A DNA stretch of 64,000 nt from Spirochaetae bacterium HGW-Spirochaetae-3 (lineage in GTDB: Bacteria; Spirochaetota; Spirochaetia; Treponematales; UBA12059), in contig PGXV01000002.1 in assembly GCA_002839315.1 (NCBI GenBank), positions 124,001 through 188,000 of the forward strand, read 5' to 3'. Below, piece after piece: positions 18,390 through 27,897 of the stretch (the stretch's first letter is position 1; every line of letters begins with the position of its first letter). A program made the translations under genes and the position numbers. The notes beneath the pieces were generated by a model. That model was not told the origin of the DNA. It saw only the letters and a list, made by a program, of their open reading frames with translations, and searched no databases.

Positions 18390-19027
18390 CAGAGCCGCTC
18401 CGCGAGTTCCCTGAATAGCGCGAGCGTCTCCGGGTCGTCGTACGACCGGGCGCCTATGACGGCGGCTATGGCGCGGCCCTGCTTGTCCAACAGGAACGTA
18501 GTCGGTATACCGCGCCCCGCGAACGGAGCCGAGGCGTCGCCGCTCTCGTCGAGGTATATCGGGAAGGTATACGGGTTGGTCGACAGGAAGTCGCGGACGG
18601 TCGAGGGTCTCTCGGCGACGCTGATGGCCATGACCTCGAAGGCCGAACCCTTCATACGCTCGTGAAGCGCCTGGATCGACGGCATCTCGGACTTGCACGG
18701 AGGGCACCAGGTGGCCCAGAAATTGAGCAGCACGACCTTGCCCCCGAGTGATCCTACCCCGACATCAGCCCCGGAAAGCGTCCGGACCGAGAACGGAGGC
18801 AGTGGTTCGGGCGAGGGGAATACGAAGAATCCCATCTTCTCGAGCCGTTCCGAATACCACGGCGCGTCCGTAGTCGACGTCTCGACGATAGCGCCCGCAT
18901 CCGCCGGAACCGTTTCCTTGGCGATATCGGCCTTGATGTTGGAGCATCCGGACACGAACGCCGCAGTAGCCAAGATTACCAGGGACGTTGCCGCGGTCAT
19001 TGCCCGGCGGAAACTCGTCTTCTTCAT
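18389..19027 (-). CDS. TlpA-like thioredoxin-fold lipoprotein
   Basis: A 212-residue protein. ATG 19027 is chosen because GGGGGA lies just upstream and a lipoprotein signal follows directly, with the lipid cysteine at residue 28 (AAFVSGCS). The thioredoxin active site is WATWCPPC with Cys108 and Cys111, followed by PTTFLLDKQG with the cis-proline region. It should be a membrane-anchored thiol-disulfide reductase on the outer face of the inner membrane, reduced by the CcdA protein encoded next. An alternative ATG 11 codons upstream would place charged residues before the signal and is less likely. Confidence 0.88.
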   Translation of the reverse strand: MKKTSFRRAMTAATSLVILATAAFVSGCSNIKADIAKETVPADAGAIVETSTTDAPWYSERLEKMGFFVFPSPEPLPPFSVRTLSGADVGVGSLGGKVVLLNFWATWCPPCKSEMPSIQALHERMKGSAFEVMAISVAERPSTVRDFLSTNPYTFPIYLDESGDASAPFAGRGIPTTFLLDKQGRAIAAVIGARSYDDPETLALFRELAERL

Positions 19028-19066
19028 GCTCACTTCCCCCTCAGGTACGGTTGTCGGCAATAAAGT

Positions 19067-19096
19067 AATATATGAAATTTACTATAAAGCGCCCAA
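19067..19096 (-). promoter_or_regulatory. Possible promoter of the tlpA-ccdA operon
   Basis: TTGGGC (19091-19096), an 18-bp spacer and TATATT (19067-19072) on the minus strand, about 40 bases before ATG 19027. The region is AT-rich in an otherwise G+C-rich sequence. Confidence 0.4.
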
Positions 19097-19207
19097 GGAG
19101 GCAAGCGCCCCGTAACCGCGTAGGCGAATGTCGGTATTTTCATTATACTGATATCTGCACGCGATGCTCGCGGCCGCGCCAGGCAACCATACGAACGAGG
19201 AGAATAC

Positions 19208-19828
19208 ATGCCATTAGCCAGCCAGATATACGGTCGATACGATGACGATGACGACGAAGAAGATGAAAAGGCCCCGAAGGGACCAGACGCCCTCGCCGAG
19301 CGCTTGCTCGAGACGAGGACCATACTGCTTTCCGGACAGGTAAACAAGGAACTGGCCGAGCGCGTCGTCAGGCAGCTCCTGCTGCTCGAGGCGAAGAGCT
19401 CGGATCCCATCAAGGTGATGATCGACTCTCCCGGAGGCGACGTCGACGCAGGCTACGCGATCTTCGACATGGCCCGCTTCGTAAAGCCGGACGTATGGAT
19501 GATAGGCATGGGCCTCGTCGCGAGCGCCGGCGCGCTTATACTGCTGGCCGCTCCCAAGGAGCGCCGCGTCGCCTTCCCCAATTCCCATTACCTGATCCAT
19601 CAGCCCCTATCCGGGCTACGCGGCGTGGCTACCGAGATAGAGATACACGCCCGCGAGATAGAGAAGACCCGCGACCGGATCAACAAGCTCATCGCCGACG
19701 AGACGGGCCAGCCGCTGGAGCGCGTCGTAAAGGACACCGACCGAGACTACTGGATGGGAGCGGAAGACGCCGTTTCCTACGGCCTGGTATCCAGGATCGT
19801 CGCATCCAGGGAACAGCTCGGTTTCTGA
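19208..19828 (+). CDS. clpP: ClpP-family serine protease
   Basis: A 206-residue ClpP. The catalytic triad is visible: Ser106 (GLVASAGALIL), His131 (YLIHQP) and Asp180 (DTDRDYWM); the oligomer-interface IDSPGGDVDAGYAIFD segment is intact. ClpP degrades unfolded or tagged proteins with a Clp ATPase. The N-terminus is odd: residues 12-20 are nine consecutive Asp/Glu residues in place of the usual axial-loop sequence, and the serine motif reads ASAG instead of the common ASMG. No Clp ATPase gene is adjacent. GAGGAG precedes ATG 19208, and TATACT at 19144-19149 may be its -10. Confidence 0.92.
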   Translation: MPLASQIYGRYDDDDDEEDEKAPKGPDALAERLLETRTILLSGQVNKELAERVVRQLLLLEAKSSDPIKVMIDSPGGDVDAGYAIFDMARFVKPDVWMIGMGLVASAGALILLAAPKERRVAFPNSHYLIHQPLSGLRGVATEIEIHAREIEKTRDRINKLIADETGQPLERVVKDTDRDYWMGAEDAVSYGLVSRIVASREQLGF

Positions 19829-19854
19829 TAGCCGTAGCGCAAGCGCCCTGACGC

Positions 19855-19908
19855 GCGGCCCCGTAACCGGTTTCGGAGAGCGATCTCCCGCCTGGGCGGG
19901 GCCGCTTT
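19855..19908 (+). terminator. Branched GC-rich hairpin after clpP
   Basis: GCGGCCCC (19855-19862) pairs with GGGGCCGC (19898-19905), followed by TTT. A second hairpin GGAGA-GCGA-TCTCC (19875-19888) sits inside the loop. It is probably the clpP terminator, although the T run is short; a structured leader of the next gene is the alternative. Confidence 0.5.
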
Positions 19909-19925
19909 CCGTATAAGGGGGCCTC

Positions 19926-20984
19926 ATGCGCTTTACGCGACTCTTCACTATCGTCGGCGTTCCGCTGCTTTTCATCGCCAGCGTCCGATGCGAAGCGCCC
20001 GAATCGCGAGCAGAAGCGGTTTATATCATGTCGTACAACCTGCAGACGCTGTTCGACCCCGTGGACCAGGGCGGCGAGTATGAGGAATTCCGCGTATCGT
20101 CCGGCGCATGGAGCGATCGACTATACCACGCCAGGCTGGCCGCGCTGGCGTCGTCCGTACTGGCCGCGAGGGTGCCCGGCGGGTCGTCGGGGGGACCGGA
20201 TATTCTGGTCGTCCAGGAGGCTGAAAACGAGCGCGTACTGCAGGATCTCGCGGATGCGGCAGGAGGCTATCCCTACGTCGTGTCTTCGCCAGACGAGGAG
20301 GCGACGCTGCGTTGCGGAATCCTGTCCCGATTCCCGGTCGCGTCAGTACGCGCCCATCGCGTTCGTCAACCCGACGGTCGCCCGTCGTCGATTCCCCGAT
20401 ACATGCTCGAGGTGGAACTGGACCTGCACGGTCGCCGACTGCTCGTCGTGGCCTCCCATTGGAAAAGCAAGCTCGGAGGGGCGATGGAGACCGAGCCCGA
20501 GCGCCGCGCGGCCGCGATCTTCGCCGGGACGCTCATAGAAACCAGATTGGCGGCCAATCCGACGCTCGCTATCATACTCGCGGGCGATTTCAACGAGAGC
20601 CCCGATGAGTATGAGCGCGTCGATCGGGCGTACCCTACCGCCCTTATGCCCGCGGAGGCGGGAGCCGGCGCCTGGCTACTCGTCGAAGGCGACAGGGAAG
20701 CGGTTCCGAGAGGCGCTCCCCCGCTCATCATGTATTGCCCGTGGGAAGAGGCCGGCGGGTACAGCTACAAGTACCGAGGCGACGAGGAGCGCATCGACCA
20801 ACTGCTTATGTCGCCCGGGCTGGTATCGCGGGGCCCCTGTCCGCTCCGTTTCGAGTCGTTCAGCGCCGAACCGCCGGCGTTCGCGGTGGACGGCTCGGGC
20901 TCGCCGCTAGGTTATAACGCCCGGACCGGGTCCGGCTATTCGGACCACCTGCCTATACGCGCTCGCCTGGTATACTCGCCGTAG
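19926..20984 (+). CDS. Secreted endonuclease/exonuclease/phosphatase family protein
   Basis: A 352-residue exported protein with a hydrophobic N-terminus (LFTIVGVPLLFIASVRC; Cys22 could be a lipid attachment site, though Arg before it is unusual). The EEP-fold motifs are in order: YNLQTLFD, LVVQEAEN (catalytic Glu), VASHWKSKLGG (His), ILAGDFNESP (Asp-Phe-Asn) and SGYSDHLPI (final Ser-Asp-His). Members cut DNA or remove phosphates from lipids or nucleotides; export suggests an extracellular or periplasmic nuclease or phosphatase. It appears to be a single-gene unit. Confidence 0.88.
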   Translation: MRFTRLFTIVGVPLLFIASVRCEAPESRAEAVYIMSYNLQTLFDPVDQGGEYEEFRVSSGAWSDRLYHARLAALASSVLAARVPGGSSGGPDILVVQEAENERVLQDLADAAGGYPYVVSSPDEEATLRCGILSRFPVASVRAHRVRQPDGRPSSIPRYMLEVELDLHGRRLLVVASHWKSKLGGAMETEPERRAAAIFAGTLIETRLAANPTLAIILAGDFNESPDEYERVDRAYPTALMPAEAGAGAWLLVEGDREAVPRGAPPLIMYCPWEEAGGYSYKYRGDEERIDQLLMSPGLVSRGPCPLRFESFSAEPPAFAVDGSGSPLGYNARTGSGYSDHLPIRARLVYSP

Positions 20985-21062
20985 GCGCTCGCCACAGTAT
21001 TTGTTAGTTTTTATTATCGCGTCTTTGACAGTATAGGGCCAAGCGTGGTACAAAGACTGGAT

Positions 21063-22742
21063 ATGGATGGTCGACCTCTGATCGCTCAAAGCGATCAATC
21101 CCTGCTTCTCGACGCACACGACCCCGCTTTCGACGAGGCTAGGGCAGAGCTTTCGGCCTTCGCGACCCTGGAAAAGAGCCCCGAGCACTTCCACACGTAC
21201 AGGCTAGACGCATTATCGCTCTGGAATGCCGCGTCGGCCGGTCTGACGCCGGACGCGGTCGTAGCGACGCTGGAGCGATGGACCAGGTACGACCTTCCCC
21301 CTTCGATAGGCCAATCGGTGCGGGAGACGATGTCTCGTTTCGGACGGGTCGTCATGTCGGCAGGTCCGGACGACCGCACGCTACGCCTTTCCTGCGACGA
21401 CCCGTTCGTGCGAGCCGAGATGGAAGGATCGAAGAAGCTAGGCAAGTACCTGAGCCCGGACGAAGACGGCTTCATCATCGAGCTGACCGAGCGCGGCACC
21501 GTGAAGCGCGAACTCGTGAAGATGGGCTGGCCCGCCCTGGATACGGCTCCGCTCTCGGACGGCGATCCGTTCCCCATCAGGCTGAAAGAATCCCGGACCA
21601 ATGGATCGCCCTTCGGACTACGCGCTTATCAGGAAGACGCGGTCCGCGCTTTCGCGGGCCGGGGAGCGCCGGGCACGGGGTACGGCGTCATCGTGATGCC
21701 CTGCGGGGCCGGGAAGACGATCGTCGGCATGGCGACGATGGCGGCGATAGGCCGCAAGACGCTGATCATCACCACGAACGTCGCGGCCGTACACCAGTGG
21801 ATGGACGAGCTGCTCGACAAGACCGAAATATCGCGCGACGACCTCGGAGAGTATACCGGCGCCGCGAAGGACGTACGGCCTATCACGATAGCCACCTACC
21901 AGGTTCTCACGTGGCGGCCGGACAAGGAATCAGAATTCCCTCACTTCGATCTGTTCCGCAAGGAACGCTGGGGCCTTATAATATACGACGAGGTGCATCT
22001 GCTACCCGCGCCCGTGTTCAGGGTGGTCGCCGAGATACAGGCGATACGCCGCCTCGGCCTGACGGCGACTCTTATTCGCGAGGACGGGCTCCAGGAGGAC
22101 GTTTTCAGCCTCATCGGCCCCAAACGCTACGACGTACCTTGGAAGGAACTCGAGGCGAAGGGTTTCATAGCCGAGGCCTTCTGCCGCGAGATCCGCGTTC
22201 CGATGTCGGATCACGAGCGTATGCGCTACGTCGCCTGCGGGACGAGGGAACGGCATCGGGTAGCCGCGGAGAACCCGATCAAGGCCCGAGTCGTCAGGGA
22301 GCTCATCGACAACCACTCGGACGACCTCGTTATGGTCATAGGCCAGTTCCTGGATCAGCTACGCGCGATAGCCGCCGAGCTTGGAGCCCCGCTGATAACG
22401 GGCGCGACGCCTAACCCGGAGAGGGAACGGATATACTCCGACTTCAGGACCGGGAAGGTGCGCGTCATCGTGGTATCGAAAGTCGCCAATTTCGCGATCG
22501 ACCTTCCCGACGCCTCGGTCGCCATCCAGGTATCGGGCACGTTCGGTTCCAGGCAGGAGGAGGCGCAGAGATTGGGGCGCGTCCTCAGGCCCAAGGAGAA
22601 GAACTCGTACTTCTACTCCATCGTATCGAGGTACAGCGTCGAGGAGGAGTTCGCCGACAACAGGCGGCGCTTCCTCACGGAGCAGGGCTATCGGTACACG
22701 ATCGAGGCCTGGGAGGAATCGGAATGGGTACCGACGAGCTAG
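21063..22742 (+). CDS. XPB/ERCC3-type DNA helicase
   Basis: A 559-residue superfamily 2 helicase. Walker A is CGAGKT with Lys218, motif II is DEVH at Asp309, and the XPB-specific RED motif follows in TATLIREDGL; motif VI is QRLGRVLRP. The N-terminus (MDGRPLIAQSD, then FATLEKSPEHFHTYRL) matches the start of bacterial XPB proteins, so I start at ATG 21063; a GTG at 21045 is possible. TTGACA at 21025 with a weak TACAAA would give a nearly leaderless message. XPB unwinds DNA in repair. Its end overlaps the next gene by 19 bases. Confidence 0.93.
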   Translation: MDGRPLIAQSDQSLLLDAHDPAFDEARAELSAFATLEKSPEHFHTYRLDALSLWNAASAGLTPDAVVATLERWTRYDLPPSIGQSVRETMSRFGRVVMSAGPDDRTLRLSCDDPFVRAEMEGSKKLGKYLSPDEDGFIIELTERGTVKRELVKMGWPALDTAPLSDGDPFPIRLKESRTNGSPFGLRAYQEDAVRAFAGRGAPGTGYGVIVMPCGAGKTIVGMATMAAIGRKTLIITTNVAAVHQWMDELLDKTEISRDDLGEYTGAAKDVRPITIATYQVLTWRPDKESEFPHFDLFRKERWGLIIYDEVHLLPAPVFRVVAEIQAIRRLGLTATLIREDGLQEDVFSLIGPKRYDVPWKELEAKGFIAEAFCREIRVPMSDHERMRYVACGTRERHRVAAENPIKARVVRELIDNHSDDLVMVIGQFLDQLRAIAAELGAPLITGATPNPERERIYSDFRTGKVRVIVVSKVANFAIDLPDASVAIQVSGTFGSRQEEAQRLGRVLRPKEKNSYFYSIVSRYSVEEEFADNRRRFLTEQGYRYTIEAWEESEWVPTS

Positions 22743-24808
22743 GCAGGTGGCGCGACGCGCTGATCATCGACAGGGACGACGCGCTCATCGGGGGGGCCAA
22801 GCGCTGGCTCGGGCCGGTCAGGACGCCGTTCAACAAGCACGAGTTGATATCCCAGCTCGAATCGTTCCTGCGCCGGCCGGAAACGGCGAACGCCGTCGTA
22901 GCGCTTCTCGACGGCAATGACAGGCGCCTGGTCGCGCTGGCGCTCTATTCCGGTACGTCGCCCGACGACGGCTTGCCCGCTCCGGAACTGGCCAAGCTGG
23001 CGACCGACGAGCCCGCCTTCGAGGCGATAGCGCTCGAGCGGATACGCAACCTCAAGGAGCGCCTCGTCCTCTACTCGTATCGGGGGACCCGCGGTCGCGA
23101 GCGGGTGGCGGTAGCTCCTCCGCTCCTTGAAAGGATGCTCGCCGAGATACTTCCGGCGGACGCGCTGACTTCGGCGAAGTCGACCGAGGAACCGGACGCG
23201 CCGGGACCTTTCTCGGACTTCTGCGCCATACTGTCGGCCTGCGTCCACGCCAAGCCGGCGTTCAAGGGCAAGAGGGAGCCGAGCAAGCGGGCGACCGAGA
23301 TACTCGACGCGGCGGCTCCGGGTCTTTCGTCCGACAAGGAACGCTTTTCTTCGCTACTCTATGCGCTCGAGGCCGCAGGGGTATTCGGCGCGGGCGACGA
23401 CGGCCGGCCTATCGCCTATCCGAGGCGCTTCGTCGAAGCGTGCGACGAGACCGGTTACGCCGCGGCGCTGGCTCTTTCGGCGGGGTGCTCGTCGTACCGA
23501 AGCCCTTCGTACCATAGTTCCCCGGAAAACGACAGGCGCTTGGCGCCCGGCATACTGAGGGCGGCGCTGGAAGCCATGCCGCGTGGCCTCGCTTTCTCGC
23601 CCGCCGACCTCCGGAGACTGACGGCCATGGCTATGGGCCGCTACCTGGAGCCGCTGGCGGACGCGGGCGAGCCCGGGGCGCAGGAGCTGCTAGAGCAGGG
23701 GTTCATCGCGTCGGTGGCCGCGGTCGCGGAGGCGCTGGGCACCCTGGGCTTCGTCGCCCTCGGCGGCGACGGCCTCGTGCGCGCGACCAGCGCGATAGAT
23801 TCCGCGCTACGACCCGTCGCCTCGTCCGGCGCCGCCGGCGCCGTCATAGTCGAGGAATCGCACGAGATACGGATAATGCCCGAAGCCGATCTGCCCACCC
23901 GCGCCTTCATATCGGCGATCGCGCGGCTGGAACGGACTGGTCTCGTCTGGTCGGCGATCCTGGACAAGGCGTCAGCGAAGGCCGCGTACGCCTACGGGTT
24001 CGGCTCGGAAGAGATAGCCGCGCGCCTCGAGGCCGTCTCGGGAATGAGCCTGCCCCAAAGCGTCCGATTCTCGCTAGGAGCGTGGGAGGCCGAGGTTCGA
24101 TCCGCGCGGCTCAGGGTCGGGGTCGTCGTCGCGTTGGACGGCCACCTTTCAGGCGTGCTGGAGCATTCGCCCAAGGCCGAAGGCCTCGTTCAGGAGAGGC
24201 TCGCGGAGGGCGTGTATCTCCTGGCGGCGAGGGACGCCGCCGAGGCGGAGCGCATGCTCAAGAGCGCCGGGATAGACGTAGATATGCGGCCGTCGCCCGA
24301 AGACGACGGGTCCTCCTTCCAACCGCTATGGGACGAGGCGAAGTCGGCGCTCGTAAAGCCTATCGGCGCCCCGCCCCTTGCGTTCCGACCGATAAGCGAT
24401 ACAATCGTATCCAAGGAAGCGCCGCTCGTAGAAAAGTTGCTTTCAACCCTCGAAGGGCTGGTCGTATCGCTGGACGAGAGAGCGGACCTCGAGGCGAGGA
24501 TACGAGCGAAGCTCGTCCTCGACGAAAGCGAATTGATCCGGGCCGAACCGACGGAACAGGATATCGTCGCGGGAGCCATGGATTATCCCGGCAAGGTCCG
24601 ACTCCTGGAGCGGGCCATGAAGGACGGCGCGACCGTCCGGATCGAGTACCTGGATGACGATGGAACGCTGGTCAAGATCGCCGGCGTCCCGAGGGACGTA
24701 AGGCGCGAAGCGTCCGGAACCGTCGTCGCCCTGTCCTCGGGCGGCGCGGAGCAGACCGTCGTAGCGATCGGCGCGATAGAGATCGTTCGCCGACGCATAG
24801 TAAACTAA
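22724..24808 (+). CDS. XPB N-terminal-domain / helicase-associated protein
   Basis: A 694-residue protein without helicase motifs. The central part (SAGAAGAVIVEESHEIRIMP region through SGVLEHSPKAEGLVQERLAE) resembles the XPB/Ssl2 N-terminal domain found as a separate protein beside bacterial XPB. The C-terminal 70 residues (VRLLERAMKDGATVRIEYLD) look WYL-like. It overlaps the XPB gene by 19 bases and is read in another frame, so the two are made together and probably form a complex. No catalytic residues can be named; a DNA-binding or regulatory partner of the helicase is the best inference. Confidence 0.75.
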   Translation: MGTDELGRWRDALIIDRDDALIGGAKRWLGPVRTPFNKHELISQLESFLRRPETANAVVALLDGNDRRLVALALYSGTSPDDGLPAPELAKLATDEPAFEAIALERIRNLKERLVLYSYRGTRGRERVAVAPPLLERMLAEILPADALTSAKSTEEPDAPGPFSDFCAILSACVHAKPAFKGKREPSKRATEILDAAAPGLSSDKERFSSLLYALEAAGVFGAGDDGRPIAYPRRFVEACDETGYAAALALSAGCSSYRSPSYHSSPENDRRLAPGILRAALEAMPRGLAFSPADLRRLTAMAMGRYLEPLADAGEPGAQELLEQGFIASVAAVAEALGTLGFVALGGDGLVRATSAIDSALRPVASSGAAGAVIVEESHEIRIMPEADLPTRAFISAIARLERTGLVWSAILDKASAKAAYAYGFGSEEIAARLEAVSGMSLPQSVRFSLGAWEAEVRSARLRVGVVVALDGHLSGVLEHSPKAEGLVQERLAEGVYLLAARDAAEAERMLKSAGIDVDMRPSPEDDGSSFQPLWDEAKSALVKPIGAPPLAFRPISDTIVSKEAPLVEKLLSTLEGLVVSLDERADLEARIRAKLVLDESELIRAEPTEQDIVAGAMDYPGKVRLLERAMKDGATVRIEYLDDDGTLVKIAGVPRDVRREASGTVVALSSGGAEQTVVAIGAIEIVRRRIVN

Positions 24809-24820
24809 ATGGAGAATGAC

Positions 24821-25594
24821 ATGAGCAGGAATAACGATTACGACGCGGGCCAGTTGAAGCTGGCCGTACTGATAGACGCCGACAATACGCAGCCTAGCAT
24901 CGCCGAGGGACTCCTCGCCGAGGTCGCCAAGTACGGCGTCGCCAGCGTCAAGCGCATCTACGGCGACTGGACCACCACCAAGCTTACCCAATGGAAGGCC
25001 AAGCTACTCGAATACGCGATTCAGCCTATACAACAGTTCGCGTACACTACGGGAAAGAACGCGACGGACAGCGCGATGATCATCGACGCGATGGACCTCC
25101 TGTACACGGAGAAGCTCGACGGCTTCTGCGTCGTGTCGAGCGACTCGGACTTCACGCGGCTCGCCGCGCGCATGAGGGAAGCCGGCAAGCTCGTGCTCGG
25201 CTTCGGAGAGCGAAAGACGCCCAAGCCCTTCGTCGCCGCCTGCGACAAATTCATCTATACCGACATACTTCGCGGACCGGTCGAGGAGGAGATTTCCTCC
25301 AAGGACGAACCCAAGCGCGCGAAGCCGCAGGCTCAGGATCCAAAGCTGGACAGGAAGCTCAAGGCGCTGCTCGGGGACGCCGTAGAGGATTCCGCTGACG
25401 AGTCCGGCTGGGCCTATCTCGGGCCCGTCGGCCAGTACGTGGCCAACAGGCAGCCCGACTTCGATCCGCGCAACTACGGCTTCCGTAAGCTGGCCGAGCT
25501 GATCCGCTCGTGCGGATGGTTCGACGTCGAGGAACGCTCGAGCCCGACCGATACCGGCAAGCAGATATACATCCGCAAGCGCCAGGGCCGCTGA
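24821..25594 (+). CDS. NYN-domain ribonuclease-like protein with OST-HTH/LOTUS domain
   Basis: A 257-residue protein from ATG 24821, chosen because GGAG lies six bases before it. Residues 13 to about 150 form a NYN (PIN-like) nuclease fold with acidic residues in LIDADN (Asp19, Asp21), NATDSAMIIDAMDLL and SSDSDFTRLA. Residues about 175-257 form an OST-HTH/LOTUS domain (AWAYLG-like WAYLGPVGQYV, NYGFRKLAELI, GKQIYIRK). Such proteins cut or bind RNA. The gene begins 12 bp after the XPB_N gene and is probably cotranscribed with the helicase. Confidence 0.88.
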   Translation: MSRNNDYDAGQLKLAVLIDADNTQPSIAEGLLAEVAKYGVASVKRIYGDWTTTKLTQWKAKLLEYAIQPIQQFAYTTGKNATDSAMIIDAMDLLYTEKLDGFCVVSSDSDFTRLAARMREAGKLVLGFGERKTPKPFVAACDKFIYTDILRGPVEEEISSKDEPKRAKPQAQDPKLDRKLKALLGDAVEDSADESGWAYLGPVGQYVANRQPDFDPRNYGFRKLAELIRSCGWFDVEERSSPTDTGKQIYIRKRQGR

Positions 25595-25602
25595 CCCTCG
25601 GG

Positions 25603-27882
25603 CTATAACGCCCTGGACGGCTCTCCCGCGAGCAGGGACCCGTGGACGTCCCATACGGTCACTCCGTCGGATACGCCGTCCGGGCCGATAGACCATCGAA
25701 TTCTCGCGGCGCCGGTATAATCGGCCGCGAGGGCGCCGTCCTCGCCGTAGAAACTCACCTCGAGGAGCCCCCCTCGCTCGTCGTACTCGTGCACGCGCCG
25801 GTGGAAGCCGTCCGTGCACGTAGTCGCGTCGCCGTTCGAATCGAAGAACGCGACGGAAACGATGTCGCCAAGATCGTCAAGCTCGTACCTGGCCTCGTGG
25901 AAGCCGTCTACGGAACCGGCCGGCGAATCGTTCGAGGAATAGTAGCGCAGGCTTTCGGCCAGTCCGTTCTTCCACGATATCCGCTCGATGGCCCAACCCT
26001 GGTCGCCGTCCACCTTCCCGCCCTCGGAGTCAAGGAATTCGTACTTCCGCCCCGAAGCGTCCATGACGACGCGCTCGTTGGTAAAGCCGCCGAGGACCGG
26101 AGCGGGCGAGCCGTCCGCGTCGAGGAAGGCCACGTCGATGACGACGCCGCCGTCGATGCGCGTCTTGATCATCGAAGAGCTATGATAACCGAGGGCCAGC
26201 GACAGGGCCGGCCTGCCCTTGTCGTCGAAATGCGTCCGTACCGTCTCTCCGCCGAGCCCGGTCCGCCTGGAATCGAGGGCGTATCCGAAGGGCCCGGAGC
26301 GGAGATCCCCGCCCGCGGACAGGTACGTCAGGTCATAGCCGCCTTCGCGCCGGGCGAATGCAACGATCCATGATCCGGTGCAGTCGGGCACCCGCCGGCC
26401 GTCGGGAGCGTAGAACGACAACGAGTAGCCGTCCGGGCTTATCGAGCGGCGCGTATACGCGTAGCCGGACTCGTTATAGAACGGAGCGCCGTACGCGTTT
26501 TCCCATACCGCCCACTCGCCCGTCTCGTCGCGACCGGTCCTGATCCTGGCTGCCCATTGCAGGAAATCCGATGATCGCAAGCGACCGTACACGAAATGCT
26601 CGACGGCCAAGACCTCGCCGTCCGGGCCGTACGAGAAGCGGAAAGCCGAACCGCGAAGCGCTTCTTCCCGATCGATCGGGACATCGCCGGAGCACTCATA
26701 GGCGTTCTCCTGAAAGCAGAAACGATACCACGTCTCCGAGGAGCTACCGGGAAAAGCCCCGGGCCCGCCTGATTGGTCGTCGTAGGTTATCGATTCGCCG
26801 TCAAGTCGCGGGGCGCCCGGATCGGGGAGACGGAAGCGGAGCTCGTTGAGGCGTTTCCTCGTATCGGACATCACCAGGGGATCGAGATACGAATACGACG
26901 ACGACAGGGAGGCCAGGGCCGCGACGAGGCCCGAGACGGCGGATGCGACGGCGGGATCCTTGCCGGAGGGGCCGTTCATTATCGTCCGCGCCATCCAAGG
27001 AAGGGCTATCAGCATCGCTCGGGCCTGCGACCCCCTATCGAGTTCCGCCGGGTTGGCTTGCGACTTGAGCGCGGCGACCATCGAGGAAGAAGCGAGCTCG
27101 GAGGCTGATCGGGTAGCGCCTCTCGTATAATCGACGAGCGCGTCCACGGAAGGAGCGTTACGCGCCATCCGTACGGCCTCGTAAGCCAGGTCCAGGTCGA
27201 CGCGGAACAGCTGCGCCGCGGCTCCGCGAAGGTTATCCCGGGAAGCGCTGGACAAGAGGACGTCGATATAATCGGGGGCGCTACCCTCGGGCTCCGCCAG
27301 CTTGATCACCTCGAGTAGGTACAGGGACTCGACGTAGAGGCCGCTCATCAGGGCCGAAAGCTCCGATGCCGCGTTACGGCCTTGATAGCTTCCCGGGACT
27401 GAAGCGGACGAGTCGGTATAGAACAGCGTGGCGGCGGCCCTCAGGAAGGAAGACCGATACAGGACGTCGTCCGGCGACAGCCCGGACAGCTCGGCGGCGT
27501 TGATCGCGATGACCCGCCTCGTGCCGTCCTGCCTGCCCGCCCAGAATCCCGGCAACGGAGGTATATCCTCCACGGAAACGACTTTGAGCCGGCCGGCCGC
27601 CGATTCGCGTTCAACGAACTCTATCAGGTATGAGAATTCATCATACCGTCCTACGGCCGAGATATCGGAGGCGAGCCGCCGTAGCGCTATGCCCGGGTCG
27701 ATGACCGCCGTTCGCTTCGCCTTCCCGATCCTGGAATACTCCGATGAGCATTCCCATAGCCTCGAGCCTTCGGCGACTATCGCGTTCAGGGCCTTTATAT
27801 CGACGGGAGCGGCCGACGCCGAACCCGCGGATAAGACGAACGATACGGCGAGCGCCCCAGCGAAACGAACCGACAACCTCAT
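25603..27882 (-). CDS. Large secreted protein of unknown function with YD-like repeats
   Basis: I do not recognise the family. The 759-residue protein has a clear signal peptide (MRLSVRFAGALAVSFVLSAG, cleavage near ASA); ATG 27882 has GGAGG four bases upstream and places the signal at the very start. The N-terminal half is helical with a short VIAINAAELSGLSPDDVLY segment. The C-terminal half is made of repeated beta units of the form tyr-x-asp-asp/x-gly-x-(hydrophobic)4 (for example YELDDLGDIVSVAFFDSNGD, HEYDERGGLLEVSFYGEDGA), similar to YD/Rhs-type or MORN-like repeats. It probably lies outside the inner membrane. It follows the glycosidase-like gene by 15 bp. Confidence 0.7.
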   Translation of the reverse strand: MRLSVRFAGALAVSFVLSAGSASAAPVDIKALNAIVAEGSRLWECSSEYSRIGKAKRTAVIDPGIALRRLASDISAVGRYDEFSYLIEFVERESAAGRLKVVSVEDIPPLPGFWAGRQDGTRRVIAINAAELSGLSPDDVLYRSSFLRAAATLFYTDSSASVPGSYQGRNAASELSALMSGLYVESLYLLEVIKLAEPEGSAPDYIDVLLSSASRDNLRGAAAQLFRVDLDLAYEAVRMARNAPSVDALVDYTRGATRSASELASSSMVAALKSQANPAELDRGSQARAMLIALPWMARTIMNGPSGKDPAVASAVSGLVAALASLSSSYSYLDPLVMSDTRKRLNELRFRLPDPGAPRLDGESITYDDQSGGPGAFPGSSSETWYRFCFQENAYECSGDVPIDREEALRGSAFRFSYGPDGEVLAVEHFVYGRLRSSDFLQWAARIRTGRDETGEWAVWENAYGAPFYNESGYAYTRRSISPDGYSLSFYAPDGRRVPDCTGSWIVAFARREGGYDLTYLSAGGDLRSGPFGYALDSRRTGLGGETVRTHFDDKGRPALSLALGYHSSSMIKTRIDGGVVIDVAFLDADGSPAPVLGGFTNERVVMDASGRKYEFLDSEGGKVDGDQGWAIERISWKNGLAESLRYYSSNDSPAGSVDGFHEARYELDDLGDIVSVAFFDSNGDATTCTDGFHRRVHEYDERGGLLEVSFYGEDGALAADYTGAARIRWSIGPDGVSDGVTVWDVHGSLLAGEPSRAL

Positions 27883-27897
27883 ACGTCCTCCCATAGG

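Noticed and set aside
18390-18707. N-terminal extension of the CcdA frame to 18707
   Set aside because: This part overlaps the TlpA-like coding region in another frame and is Arg-rich; family proteins start at the MTDVPVFAAF position.
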